Positions 42,060 through 50,658 of a stretch of 64,000 bases of DNA are shown piece by piece. How positions within the stretch are numbered: position 1 is the stretch's first letter; every line of letters begins with the position of its first letter. The stretch covers positions 1-64,000 of the IMG/VR virus record IMGVR_UViG_3300028840_004626. The stretch is one strand, 5' to 3'. The notes below the pieces were generated by a model. The model saw only the letters and a program-made list of their open reading frames with translations, was not told where the DNA came from and did no database searches. This DNA is from a virus. The position numbers were made by a program, and so were the translations under genes.

Positions 42060-42491
42060 ATGTCTAGTACTGGTACAGTAAATAGAAGGGTAATTGCCGG
42101 CACAACGCTGATGAGTGAGCGTCAGCGCAGCGTGGACGGAGAGATGGTTTCTAATCCAGCGATGCTGGAGGGGCTACACGCTCAATTTGGAAATATCTCA
42201 GAAGTGCATCCGGCAATGTCGTGGGTGAAAGCGAAAGATAATAAAGGCATTCCAATTGGGGATCCTCGCAAATGGATTCCCCTTAATCATTCGGCCAAAG
42301 AATTGGCGGAGAGATTTGGCAAAGTAACTATTGGGATGAGGGTGCTAGTTATCTACAAGGGACCCAATGTAAAAGACGCGAGCGCATTTATTGTTGCCGA
42401 AACTGCTATCAAGAAACCGGTGGCCAATTTTGTGCCCAACGTCGCAAGTATTGGAATTCAAAAGATTTTTCCACCAGGAAGTGGAATATAG
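42060..42491 (+). CDS. Baseplate protein, OB-fold-like spike or adaptor, 143 aa
   Basis: ATG with TAGGTGA upstream. The core FGKVTIGMRVLVIYKGPNVK followed by ASAFIVAE fits the strand-turn-strand pattern of the OB-fold domain that joins central spikes to the hub. The protein is small and has no Cys or membrane segment. It follows the hub gene and precedes the other baseplate genes. An OB-fold adaptor or spike base is the best guess; no beta-helix tip is present in this chain. Confidence 0.6.
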   Translation: MSSTGTVNRRVIAGTTLMSERQRSVDGEMVSNPAMLEGLHAQFGNISEVHPAMSWVKAKDNKGIPIGDPRKWIPLNHSAKELAERFGKVTIGMRVLVIYKGPNVKDASAFIVAETAIKKPVANFVPNVASIGIQKIFPPGSGI

Positions 42492-42500
42492 GAGGCTGTT

Positions 42501-42839
42501 ATGGCTTTAGTCCCGTCGCCAACTACTCGATTATTTAGAGCGTCTGAGCTATCTCCTGCGTCAATTGAGATTCAAGAGACCCAGGTAACTATTTCAAGCG
42601 ATCCGAGCAAATTCATTGCTATCGATGAAAAGGGCATTTATGTCAGGGGGCCAACAAGTGAGATTAATCTGGGTCCCCAAAGACGCAGAGCGGGACTATT
42701 TATTGAGGAATTTGACCTATTAAGGATTATTCCCAAGACCATTGTGACTCCATTTCCCTTAAATTATTTATCGCCACCCTTACATGTGGCGCCTAATTTC
42801 CAAATGGACATGGCTCTGTTTGCAGCCAATCTAAGGTAG
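42501..42839 (+). CDS. Small baseplate protein, 112 aa
   Basis: ATG with TAGGAGG upstream. It is beta-rich in the middle (IQETQVTISSDPSKFIAIDE, KGIYVRGPTSEINLG) and Pro/Leu-rich at the end (TPFPLNYLSPPLHVAP). Not a recognised family. Being between the OB-fold-like gene and the gp25-like gene, it is likely a hub- or wedge-attached subunit. Confidence 0.7.
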   Translation: MALVPSPTTRLFRASELSPASIEIQETQVTISSDPSKFIAIDEKGIYVRGPTSEINLGPQRRRAGLFIEEFDLLRIIPKTIVTPFPLNYLSPPLHVAPNFQMDMALFAANLR

Positions 42840-42854
42840 TGTGGGTGATTTAGA

Positions 42855-43328
42855 ATGGCAGGACTTTATGATGACATCGATATTAGGTTCTACTGGAATG
42901 GTGATTTTGGTCTGGGACATGATGGCGATTTCGCTGATACCCTAGAAGATGGACTACTATCGTTGCGTCAGGAATTACATGATATATGTGCTAGTGCTTT
43001 AGGCGACTGGGAACTATATCCGAATCGGGGAGCCGGATTAGAGGACTATATCGGAGAGCCCAATACACGCAGCGTTTCTGAGTCGATCCACGATAGGGTA
43101 CGTATGGCCATTATTGCTGCTGCTTTGGTAGCTGAAGATGACCTAGAGGTTCGGGTTGTTCCGGTACATCGTCACAAGGTGCTAATTTTACTCAGTGTCC
43201 ATGTTATGCCGAGTGCTTTTAATAAAATGAATGCAGAATCAAGTTATCTGAAAACTGCATTATTATTTGATTTTGTCGAGCAAGGAATGCTATTTTTTGA
43301 TAAAATTCCAGAGTTGACTAATATTTAA
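42855..43328 (+). CDS. gp25-like baseplate wedge protein
   Basis: 157 residues. It fits the T4 gp25 / P2 gpW family: a strand DIDIRFYWNGDFGLGHDGDF, a helix SLRQELHDICASALGDWELY and the Pro-Asn-Arg-Gly-Ala loop, then RVRMAIIAAALVAEDDLEVR and a final strand pair (KVLILLSVHVMP). The family forms the wedge core that contacts the first sheath ring and triggers contraction. The canonical EPR motif seen in many members is not found; the equivalent place reads GDW ... YPNRGAGL. Position before the J protein is the standard order. Confidence 0.85.
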   Translation: MAGLYDDIDIRFYWNGDFGLGHDGDFADTLEDGLLSLRQELHDICASALGDWELYPNRGAGLEDYIGEPNTRSVSESIHDRVRMAIIAAALVAEDDLEVRVVPVHRHKVLILLSVHVMPSAFNKMNAESSYLKTALLFDFVEQGMLFFDKIPELTNI

Positions 43329-43342
43329 CTGGAGGTAGCTTA

Positions 43343-44572
43343 ATGCCCCTTTTCTCTCGCAACCTTACGGACCTGACAGCAGACACCCTTGAAGAGCTGT
43401 CAACCACCACCAATATTACCAGGCTATCTGCCGGATCTAAGGCCAGAGCTCTTCTGGACGCTGTTAATAAGCGTCTTGAGGAAGCCTATGAGAGTTTTGA
43501 TCTCAATATGGCGCGCGCGTTTGTGTCGGCAGCGCCTGGCCAATACTTAGATCTCATTGGAGATCTGTTGGGTGTAACCAGAACTTCTTCAGTAGCTGCA
43601 ACTATTGATGGCGACCTGGAAATCGTAAAGTTTTATGTAGATACGGGTACTTTTGGAGATATCAACGGGGGCAATGCAATTGTAGTCAATGAAGGCAGCG
43701 TTATTTCAACTCAGCCTAATCAGAATGGAATCACTTATCGTGTTACTTCTACAGAAACCCTGCTTGCTAGCGCCAGTGCGGGGTTTGTGTCAGCTGAGGC
43801 AATTCAGCCTGGCACGGCAGGCAACGTGGGTGCGGATTCTTTAGTTTATCATAATGTTATTGATTATAGCGACGTAGATAATGGCACCTTAAAGGTTACG
43901 AATGTTCACCCAATTGCCAACGGGGCGAACCTAGAATCCGATGCCAACTTTAGGTATAGGATTTCCAATAGGGTTCTTGAGGCACAGGCTGCGAATGAAA
44001 CTTCTATACGCCTATCGGTATTGTCGACTCCAGGAGTATCAGATGTTTTAATTGTTCCACGTTATCGTGGCATTGGTACTTTTGGGCTGATTATTGAATC
44101 AGTGACTCCGACTGTAACCCAAAATCTACTAGACGATGTAACGGCTCGAGTTGAGCTAATGCAGGGTCTCGGTACTATTGCCTATATTCGTGGCCCCAAA
44201 GAAGCTGGATTGACTATTCGCACCACTGTCGAATACGGGCAACAATATGATCAGGATGCGCTTGATGATATTGAAGATGAGCTGGATAATACCATTCGTA
44301 GCTTTGTATCAGATCTCGGTATTGGTGACGAGTGGTCAGTTAATAGGATGGTATCGGAAATGTTCAGAGTATCCTCCAAAATCAAGAATTTTGGAATTGC
44401 AGGCACTCCGCTTGAAGAGGTGTATGTCTATACCGAATCCAAGGTTCAGGATAACCGTGTCAAAGAACGCTTGTTAGGAGACTATTCTCCCGATAGTGAC
44501 GAGAGGGTTATTATTGAGCCGTCAGTAACCAATGCAATTACATTTGATCGAAAATTCTCTAGGCGGTTATAA
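43343..44572 (+). CDS. Baseplate J-like wedge protein
   Basis: 409 residues, ATG with CTGGAGG upstream. It matches the T4 gp6 / P2 gpJ family: an N-terminal helical part (SKARALLDAVNKRLEEAYES, AAPGQYLDLIGDLLGV), a middle beta domain with GTAGNVGADSLVYHNVI, then ESDANFRYRISNRVLEAQAA and the ATPGV-like segment LSVLSTPGVSDVLIVPRYRG. It forms the wedge ring of the baseplate together with the gp25-like protein encoded just upstream. Confidence 0.9.
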   Translation: MPLFSRNLTDLTADTLEELSTTTNITRLSAGSKARALLDAVNKRLEEAYESFDLNMARAFVSAAPGQYLDLIGDLLGVTRTSSVAATIDGDLEIVKFYVDTGTFGDINGGNAIVVNEGSVISTQPNQNGITYRVTSTETLLASASAGFVSAEAIQPGTAGNVGADSLVYHNVIDYSDVDNGTLKVTNVHPIANGANLESDANFRYRISNRVLEAQAANETSIRLSVLSTPGVSDVLIVPRYRGIGTFGLIIESVTPTVTQNLLDDVTARVELMQGLGTIAYIRGPKEAGLTIRTTVEYGQQYDQDALDDIEDELDNTIRSFVSDLGIGDEWSVNRMVSEMFRVSSKIKNFGIAGTPLEEVYVYTESKVQDNRVKERLLGDYSPDSDERVIIEPSVTNAITFDRKFSRRL

Positions 44573-44574
44573 TC

Positions 44575-46203
44575 GTGGCAACCAAGGCTCTTAGCGCACA
44601 GCGTATCGTCAATGCTTTTCCTATGTGGTCTGAAACCCGTATGAACGAGCAAAGTCTTGGTTATCAGTTTGCCAACGTCATTGGCAATCGCATGGACGAT
44701 ATGCTGAAGCAAATTCAGAAGATTCGAGATAGCTATTATATAGCGTTAGCTAATGTGGCCGATATCGATCTGTATTACTATATGAGGTTGCCAGATACCT
44801 ATGAGTTTACCAAGGATGATGATGATACCACTGAGTGGATATATACTCCACCAACAGCAAGCGGACTCGTTGATGGCACTTATTTTTCAGTTTCGGCGCC
44901 AACAGAAAATACAGTTGAGAACTTTTGGTATTTGACTCCACCGAGTCGCATTTCTCTTGGCACTACAGCGTCTGGCGCTTATCTTATGGCTAGCGGATAC
45001 GCATGGCAATCACCACTTTCTCCGGTCGTGGTATCTGGGACTATTGATGTTCCCAATCGTCTCTATGTAACTGTTTCGGGCGGTTCACAATACCTATATG
45101 TTGATGATTACAATATTACGTCTCGCACTATTGTGCAGCTTGATGGGGAGGATCGACCTGGGGGCGAGCTTATTGAAGAGATGTATTATGTCTATGATGA
45201 GATTCAGCGCAGTATCCATGAGTTTAGCCAGCTTGATAAAGTTAATATATATACTCCCAACAATAATAGTGACATTTTTGTGACTGTTCAATCGGCCAGC
45301 TACAATCTTCCCGAGCTGCCTCACGCATGGAGAGACATGACCCAGACATCTTATCGAGATGACATGGAACTGTTTTGGGGCATTGGGCAGGGTGATGTCG
45401 ATGGCCAGTGTACGTTAGAATTGCGAAAATATAATGCTGACGATCCAACAATTCGCTTAGGAGGATTTACGGCGACCAGTGCTTTTCAGAGTTATGAATT
45501 GTTAAATACCAGCAGTCAGCGCATCCAGGCTAGAGACTTTGCAGTTGAGCCGCATTCTGACAATATATGGGTGGTTGATTCTGGGGTGCTTTACCTCTAT
45601 GACGGAAATCTATATTACCCGAATATGCAAGGTATGACTGGGAGAAATTATGATGCACCGTCAGTTATTGAACCCAGCAGCTATTGGGTAGTCCAAAACG
45701 AAGAAGTCAAACTGTATTACACCTGGAAAAGGCCAACAAGCGAAATCACCCAATATCGTATTTGGGTAGAGAAGCCTGATGGCAACAAATATAGTATTGT
45801 TGGTGGTGTTGAGGGCGCATATCAAACAGGGGCCGGTTCCTGGAATGCTGCGTCGTTTATGACTAATAGAAGAATTCAGCAACCTGACACCTTTACGATG
45901 GATCAGCGGGGCGACTATGTATATGCGCTCGAGGTCCAGTATGCTGACGAGACGTCGTCGATAGACAAGAGGGTTATTTCGGTGCTGTCGAAAACGCCTG
46001 AGGCCCAATTTGGTTTAGCTTCAGCCATAGGTAGCCATAATGAGATTATAGGAATTGATATTGACAGCGAACAGAAACTATGGGTCCTAGATACTTTGGG
46101 CTATAAGTATCAAGTCAATCTGCATTACGATGTGATGATTGTTGATTTTGATCAAAAGATTGTCTATTTCCGGGAGCCATACGAACAGGTCAGGGTATAT
46201 TAA
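44575..46203 (+). CDS. Baseplate or tail-tip protein, 542 aa
   Basis: GTG start 2 bp after the J gene. The N-terminal ~75 residues (LSAQRIVNAFPMWSETRMNE ... NVIGNRMDDMLKQIQKIRDS) are helical and resemble an attachment domain of wedge-bound proteins. The rest is beta-rich. A segment at ~320-350 (FAVEPHSDNIWVVDSGVLYL) and one at ~480-515 (IGIDIDSEQKLWVLDTLGYK) repeat a propeller-blade-like theme. Between them ~370-400 (KLYYTWKRPTSEITQYRIWV) looks Ig/FN3-like. It probably decorates the baseplate. No enzyme motif was seen. Confidence 0.7.
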   Translation: MATKALSAQRIVNAFPMWSETRMNEQSLGYQFANVIGNRMDDMLKQIQKIRDSYYIALANVADIDLYYYMRLPDTYEFTKDDDDTTEWIYTPPTASGLVDGTYFSVSAPTENTVENFWYLTPPSRISLGTTASGAYLMASGYAWQSPLSPVVVSGTIDVPNRLYVTVSGGSQYLYVDDYNITSRTIVQLDGEDRPGGELIEEMYYVYDEIQRSIHEFSQLDKVNIYTPNNNSDIFVTVQSASYNLPELPHAWRDMTQTSYRDDMELFWGIGQGDVDGQCTLELRKYNADDPTIRLGGFTATSAFQSYELLNTSSQRIQARDFAVEPHSDNIWVVDSGVLYLYDGNLYYPNMQGMTGRNYDAPSVIEPSSYWVVQNEEVKLYYTWKRPTSEITQYRIWVEKPDGNKYSIVGGVEGAYQTGAGSWNAASFMTNRRIQQPDTFTMDQRGDYVYALEVQYADETSSIDKRVISVLSKTPEAQFGLASAIGSHNEIIGIDIDSEQKLWVLDTLGYKYQVNLHYDVMIVDFDQKIVYFREPYEQVRVY

Positions 46204-46224
46204 CGCACATGAGGGGTTTCTTGG

Positions 46225-47169
46225 ATGGCAGCAACGATATCTGGATTCGGACATAAGTTCAACGTCCACGAGATAGCTACGGTTGCTGTTCCTTCTGCAC
46301 GTACTACTTGGAACCAATTTGACGAACACGGCCTAGTCTTATCTCTAGAACGCCTAAGAGGGGAAACCAACTGGGAATACAAGCGTCGTCTCCAGGATGT
46401 TTTTGTCAATATGGCAAATTCATCCTATCGCGGAATGGTGAATGGCATAACCCGCGAGTTGGGCCTGGCTCTTTTTGAGCCCCTGGTCATTAATCCTAAG
46501 GTTGACCATGCAGGCAACTTCCTAGCCCCAGATCCATATATCAGATTTGATGGAGCATATCTGTACCTTTACTCAGATTATGGCAACGATATGCTTGATT
46601 GGGCTATCGACCGATACGAACCAGGTGGCAATTATGAGCATCTTTATCGGCTTGCTGAATTCGTCAATACAACTGCATTTTTCGAAGCCCATATTATTGA
46701 GGGCATTGATCCATATACGCGTTCCATGACGATAGTAAATCAGTCTAATCGAACAATGGTAATCAGCGAAGATGCCCAGGAAAGCACACGATTTAATCTA
46801 GAAAATGATAAGATCGTTCCGGGATCCATATCATTTTCGGATACAAAAACGTTTCGTCGAGAGATGTCTTCGGCATCTAGTGTTGCGGCAGCTGGACAGT
46901 ACCATATTAACTATAAATCTGGCATGGTTACCGTTGGCAGCGTTCCGCCCCCAGGAGTCACTATTAGATATCAACATAGCGAATATCCGTTTTTGCCCAA
47001 GGCAAGCCCTGTAATTGTTCACGATATTACGAGCGAGGGGTTTAGGTCTAAGATGTTTGCTCAAGAATTACAGGAAGATGGAACGTATGAATTAGCGCTA
47101 CCAACTGAGGTTGGCGTTGATATAATGAATGAATTATTGTCAGTAATTCCAATGTATTGGGGAGTCTAG
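46225..47169 (+). CDS. Baseplate-attached protein, first of a tandem pair, 314 aa
   Basis: ATG 46225. It is a clear paralogue of the next gene product along its whole length. Shared segments include SLERLRGETNWEYKRRLQDV, YRGMVNGITRELGL, LDWAIDRYEPGGNYEH and the end MNELLSVIPMYWG. N-terminal GHKFNVHEI resembles the starts of the proteins at 47171 and 53307. The C-terminal half carries the recurrent beta unit (GQYHINYKSGMVTVGSVPPP). Helical first half, beta second half. A wedge-periphery or fibre-connector role fits its place. Confidence 0.75.
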   Translation: MAATISGFGHKFNVHEIATVAVPSARTTWNQFDEHGLVLSLERLRGETNWEYKRRLQDVFVNMANSSYRGMVNGITRELGLALFEPLVINPKVDHAGNFLAPDPYIRFDGAYLYLYSDYGNDMLDWAIDRYEPGGNYEHLYRLAEFVNTTAFFEAHIIEGIDPYTRSMTIVNQSNRTMVISEDAQESTRFNLENDKIVPGSISFSDTKTFRREMSSASSVAAAGQYHINYKSGMVTVGSVPPPGVTIRYQHSEYPFLPKASPVIVHDITSEGFRSKMFAQELQEDGTYELALPTEVGVDIMNELLSVIPMYWGV

Positions 47170-47170
47170 T

Positions 47171-48139
47171 GTGGCAAGTAGCCTAGTACAGACAGGACAT
47201 CAGTTTCATGTTCATTCTGTTGAGATAGTTGCTGGTCCTATTGGCAGCACAGATGGCTTGCGTCGAGTCAAATTTCCCAATCAATTCGACGAGTTCGGAT
47301 CCCTGGTATCACTGGAGCGTTTGCAAGATGAGACTAATTGGGAGTATCGCAGACGAATCCAGGACGTCATGGTTAATCTGGCTAATGCGAGCTATCGTGG
47401 AATGGTTAACGGCATTACTCGTGAGCTTGGCTTAAGCCTATATGATTCTCTAATTATCAATCCCAAAATCAATATGAATACGGGGCGATTTCTGGCCCCA
47501 GACCCCTATATTAAGTTTGATGGGGTGTATTTGTATCTGTATTCTGATTATGCTAATGGCGTTCTAGACTGGGCTATTGATCGCTATGAACCGGGAGGAA
47601 ACTATGAACACGTTGGCAGACTGGCTTCAATGGTGAATACCACCTCATTTTTTGAGGCACATGTAGTAGAAGGTATTGATTTATATGACAAATCTATGAC
47701 AATATTAAATCAATCTAATCGCAATATTGTTAGATTTGAAAGAATCCCCAGTAGCACGAAGTTCGCACTCAAGAATACGAGGATTGTTCCCGGAACTCTA
47801 TTTTTTGCTAATCGCACCACATTTAAAACAGAGGTAGAATCTGCAGACTTAGTTTTACAAAAGGGACAGTACTATGTAGACTATCATAAGGGGATTGTTG
47901 TTGTATTCAGTGTGCCTACGTCGGGCGAAATTGCCCGCTATCAATATGTAAAATATCCTTTTTCTGCAACGGCAAGTCCTGTTATACTACACGATATCAA
48001 TAAAGACAGTTTCAAAGTTAAGATGTTTTCACAGGTATTACAAGACGATGGAGGATATGAGCACGGGAAGGTTACAGAATTAGGGGTAGATATAATTAAT
48101 GAGCTAATGTCGGTTATCCCTATGTATTGGGGAACATAG
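47171..48139 (+). CDS. Baseplate-attached protein, second of a tandem pair, 322 aa
   Basis: GTG start one base after the preceding stop. It aligns with the 46225 product throughout: SLERLQDETNWEYRRRIQDV, YRGMVNGITRELGL, LDWAIDRYEPGGNYEH, GQYYVDYHKGIVVVFSVPTS and a nearly identical end. The pair clearly arose by gene duplication. The middle (~185-215) is the most diverged part. The two may alternate around the baseplate or carry different fibres. Confidence 0.75.
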   Translation: MASSLVQTGHQFHVHSVEIVAGPIGSTDGLRRVKFPNQFDEFGSLVSLERLQDETNWEYRRRIQDVMVNLANASYRGMVNGITRELGLSLYDSLIINPKINMNTGRFLAPDPYIKFDGVYLYLYSDYANGVLDWAIDRYEPGGNYEHVGRLASMVNTTSFFEAHVVEGIDLYDKSMTILNQSNRNIVRFERIPSSTKFALKNTRIVPGTLFFANRTTFKTEVESADLVLQKGQYYVDYHKGIVVVFSVPTSGEIARYQYVKYPFSATASPVILHDINKDSFKVKMFSQVLQDDGGYEHGKVTELGVDIINELMSVIPMYWGT

Positions 48140-48155
48140 TAGAAACAAAAAATAG

Positions 48156-48164
48156 TGCTACTAT
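48156..48164 (+). promoter_or_regulatory. Extended -10 promoter element
   Basis: TG-C-TACTAT sits in the 47-bp gap before the gene at 48187. No -35 hexamer is seen at the right distance. The position and sequence match the elements in the other gaps. Confidence 0.45.
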
Positions 48165-48175
48165 AAGACATTAGC

Positions 48176-48180
48176 GGAGG
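48176..48180 (+). promoter_or_regulatory. Ribosome binding site that decides the 48187 TTG start
   Basis: GGAGG ends directly next to an in-frame TTG at 48181, which is too close to be used. The next in-frame TTG at 48187 has a 6-base spacer and is the likely start. Confidence 0.6.
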
Positions 48181-48186
48181 TTGTCT

Positions 48187-50643
48187 TTGGCTTTATTAGC
48201 GTCCACAGCATCTGGTGTTTTAAGTTTGAATATACCCGTTACCTCAGCTCGTACTGAGGCTTATGGGCCTGCTGCGCCTGCCGCTATTGGCACCCTATCT
48301 CACTATGTGTCCACCGAGCATCCCAATACGGGCAACTTTATCAAGGGTTTCCAGTGGGATGCCAGGGTATGGTATAGCGAAGAACAGGAAAACATCGATC
48401 AGGTTGTTCCCGTCCTTTGGGACCCAACAATCTCTGGCATCACCAGTACTCGTTTTCAGTCTGGCATCGGCTCTAATCGGGATCTCGAATACCAGAGATC
48501 GGTATTTATTCCATCGTCCGGTCTTGCGTCCGCAGGAATGTACCGTGTCTGGGCTCCTGAAATTCGTCATGGATATTATTATGACTATGCTACAGAGGGG
48601 TATCTCTACAGCGATGACTCAGAGGTAGTATATCCAACCTATAGCGGCGTTGTGCCGGGAATGGCCCTAACATCAGCAGCCGATGGGTTTAATCAGGTTG
48701 AATTATTGTCTGTTCCTAAGGTTGGTGTTCCAGTTACAGCTCAACGTTATCGGTGGAACAGTGCGCAGGGTAAGTATGAAGTCGATTTAGATATTCAAAA
48801 GAAGGTTAATTTCACAGGATTGCGTGATGCTGATAATGTGCGCCAAAATACCTGGAGCACGCAGAAAAATACTGTTTTATGGGATTTGGTTGATCCCGAG
48901 GAGCCAGAATTTATTGTCGTGGACAGTGGGATTTATCCGACTATCCCTACTGCGCTATTTAATAAGCAGTTCGTAGATCAATATCCCTCCACTAGTGCCC
49001 TGGAAGAATTGGGCACTATGACTGGCGGGTCTGCCGAACAGTTTCATCTTAGCTATGCTCCCATTGATAATAGTATGCCCGTGGACGTTTATGCTTATCT
49101 GGTCGCATCAGGCACCCAGACCAAGTATGAGGCTATTCCTTTCAGTCAGACTATCGCCACAGGAGTTAATCAAGCTAAGATTGATTATGACATGGGCATT
49201 GTCGAATTTGGGGATCCGACTACTTCAGGCGTTGTGGTGCCGGCAGCTGGGTATACTGTAGCTGCACGCTACTGGAGAACAGTGCGCGTTGAATATGAAC
49301 CAGAAGAGTCTACAGATTTGGTCCTAGCAACAGAGGCTAATACGAACCCCATATATAGAACTTCTGGTCGCGGATTTGTATATCTCTCGACAACGGCTGA
49401 TGATCCTGCTTCCATTACCCTATCAGCAGAGGCACCGTCGTTACAGCTTAATGTTTTTGGCCCAGTATATGTTGGCAACGCTTATGTTCCGGTGGTAGCT
49501 ACGGTCAAAGATGCGTTGGGTCGTCCGCTAGAGGGACAAACTGTTCAGATTTTTACAACTAGTGAGCCTGTGATAGGGAGCTTTGGTGCATTTGGTGATA
49601 CGGCCACGACTATTACAGACCATCTTGGCGAGGGCCGCACCTATTATACTCCGCCCCGTAGCGTTGCAGATCTCGGGGAATACATTACAGCTTCTGGTTA
49701 TCGTATTGACGATTCGCCTACATATACGGGGGTAAACCGCACAACGATCTTAAGCTCAGAGGATTTACTTCTTGAGGGCAATCTCGATGATATCTTTTTA
49801 TACGAAGTGCATACCGATGATCCGTCTCAAGGATACAAGCGCAATGAGTTAGCTGATAGTTCTGAGGTTCAACTCAATGAATACTACAGGGATTATTTTG
49901 ATAGCGAAGATATCCAAGGGCCAACAGGATTAACCAGTGGTGTTTTATCTACTGTGCTCGATAATCTAACTTCTAGAGACTGGGAATATAACTATCGTGA
50001 AACATGGGGCATGTTACAACCTACGTTATTTAATGCATCGACTAGCAATGGTCGAAAAGTGTTAGTAACAACTTATGATTCGGACATTTATAATCCCCAT
50101 ACTTTCAATCAGGGGGCTGTCGCGCCATTTCAGCCCATTGATGTTCTGTCAACGGATGCAGGTTATGATGTTGTATTTGATACAACCCAGTACAATCTGA
50201 CATATCCAAGCGGAACAGCTGGAATTGCTCCTAGTGGAACCCTTCATTCATATTTCCTCGTAGCTCCCACGGCCGTTACGATGCAAGCGTCAGTGTACAA
50301 TCAGAGACTCAATCAAAGCATTTTGAGCAACACAATTCAGATAAAACTGGATATTCCGCCATATCTTAGCGGCATGTGGACAGTAGATTCAATCAATCAA
50401 ACACACATTGATGAAATTAATAGTGTGCTAGCTACAGGCATTGCGTCTGGTGCGCGCGTGGCACTGGGCTATAGGCTTAGGTCATCGAATGTGACTTTGG
50501 CTGGCGCGCTTAATGGAGTGACTTTCCTGGATGTGAATCCAGAATATAATGCGCCTATATGGACAGCAGTGGAGCCAGAGGTGCCTGGATCTGGAGTATT
50601 GGCATCTGGCACTTATGCGCAACATAGTTTTACTATTACCTAA
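48187..50643 (+). CDS. Fibre / surface protein with Ig-like domain, 818 aa
   Basis: TTG 48187 is chosen because GGAGG lies 6 bases upstream. The protein is beta-rich with few Cys or Lys. Residues ~325-380 hold the recurrent beta unit (INQAKIDYDMG-like, then YTVAARYWRTVRVEYEP). Residues ~418-501 look like an invasin/Big_1 type Ig domain: VPVVATVKDALGRPLEGQTV and IGSFGAFGDTATTITDHLGE. The ~600-720 region is Tyr/Asn-rich. Such proteins usually form tail fibres or contact the cell surface. It has its own promoter-like element. Receptor unknown. Confidence 0.72.
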   Translation: MALLASTASGVLSLNIPVTSARTEAYGPAAPAAIGTLSHYVSTEHPNTGNFIKGFQWDARVWYSEEQENIDQVVPVLWDPTISGITSTRFQSGIGSNRDLEYQRSVFIPSSGLASAGMYRVWAPEIRHGYYYDYATEGYLYSDDSEVVYPTYSGVVPGMALTSAADGFNQVELLSVPKVGVPVTAQRYRWNSAQGKYEVDLDIQKKVNFTGLRDADNVRQNTWSTQKNTVLWDLVDPEEPEFIVVDSGIYPTIPTALFNKQFVDQYPSTSALEELGTMTGGSAEQFHLSYAPIDNSMPVDVYAYLVASGTQTKYEAIPFSQTIATGVNQAKIDYDMGIVEFGDPTTSGVVVPAAGYTVAARYWRTVRVEYEPEESTDLVLATEANTNPIYRTSGRGFVYLSTTADDPASITLSAEAPSLQLNVFGPVYVGNAYVPVVATVKDALGRPLEGQTVQIFTTSEPVIGSFGAFGDTATTITDHLGEGRTYYTPPRSVADLGEYITASGYRIDDSPTYTGVNRTTILSSEDLLLEGNLDDIFLYEVHTDDPSQGYKRNELADSSEVQLNEYYRDYFDSEDIQGPTGLTSGVLSTVLDNLTSRDWEYNYRETWGMLQPTLFNASTSNGRKVLVTTYDSDIYNPHTFNQGAVAPFQPIDVLSTDAGYDVVFDTTQYNLTYPSGTAGIAPSGTLHSYFLVAPTAVTMQASVYNQRLNQSILSNTIQIKLDIPPYLSGMWTVDSINQTHIDEINSVLATGIASGARVALGYRLRSSNVTLAGALNGVTFLDVNPEYNAPIWTAVEPEVPGSGVLASGTYAQHSFTIT

Positions 50644-50658
50644 TTAGGAGGAACCCTT

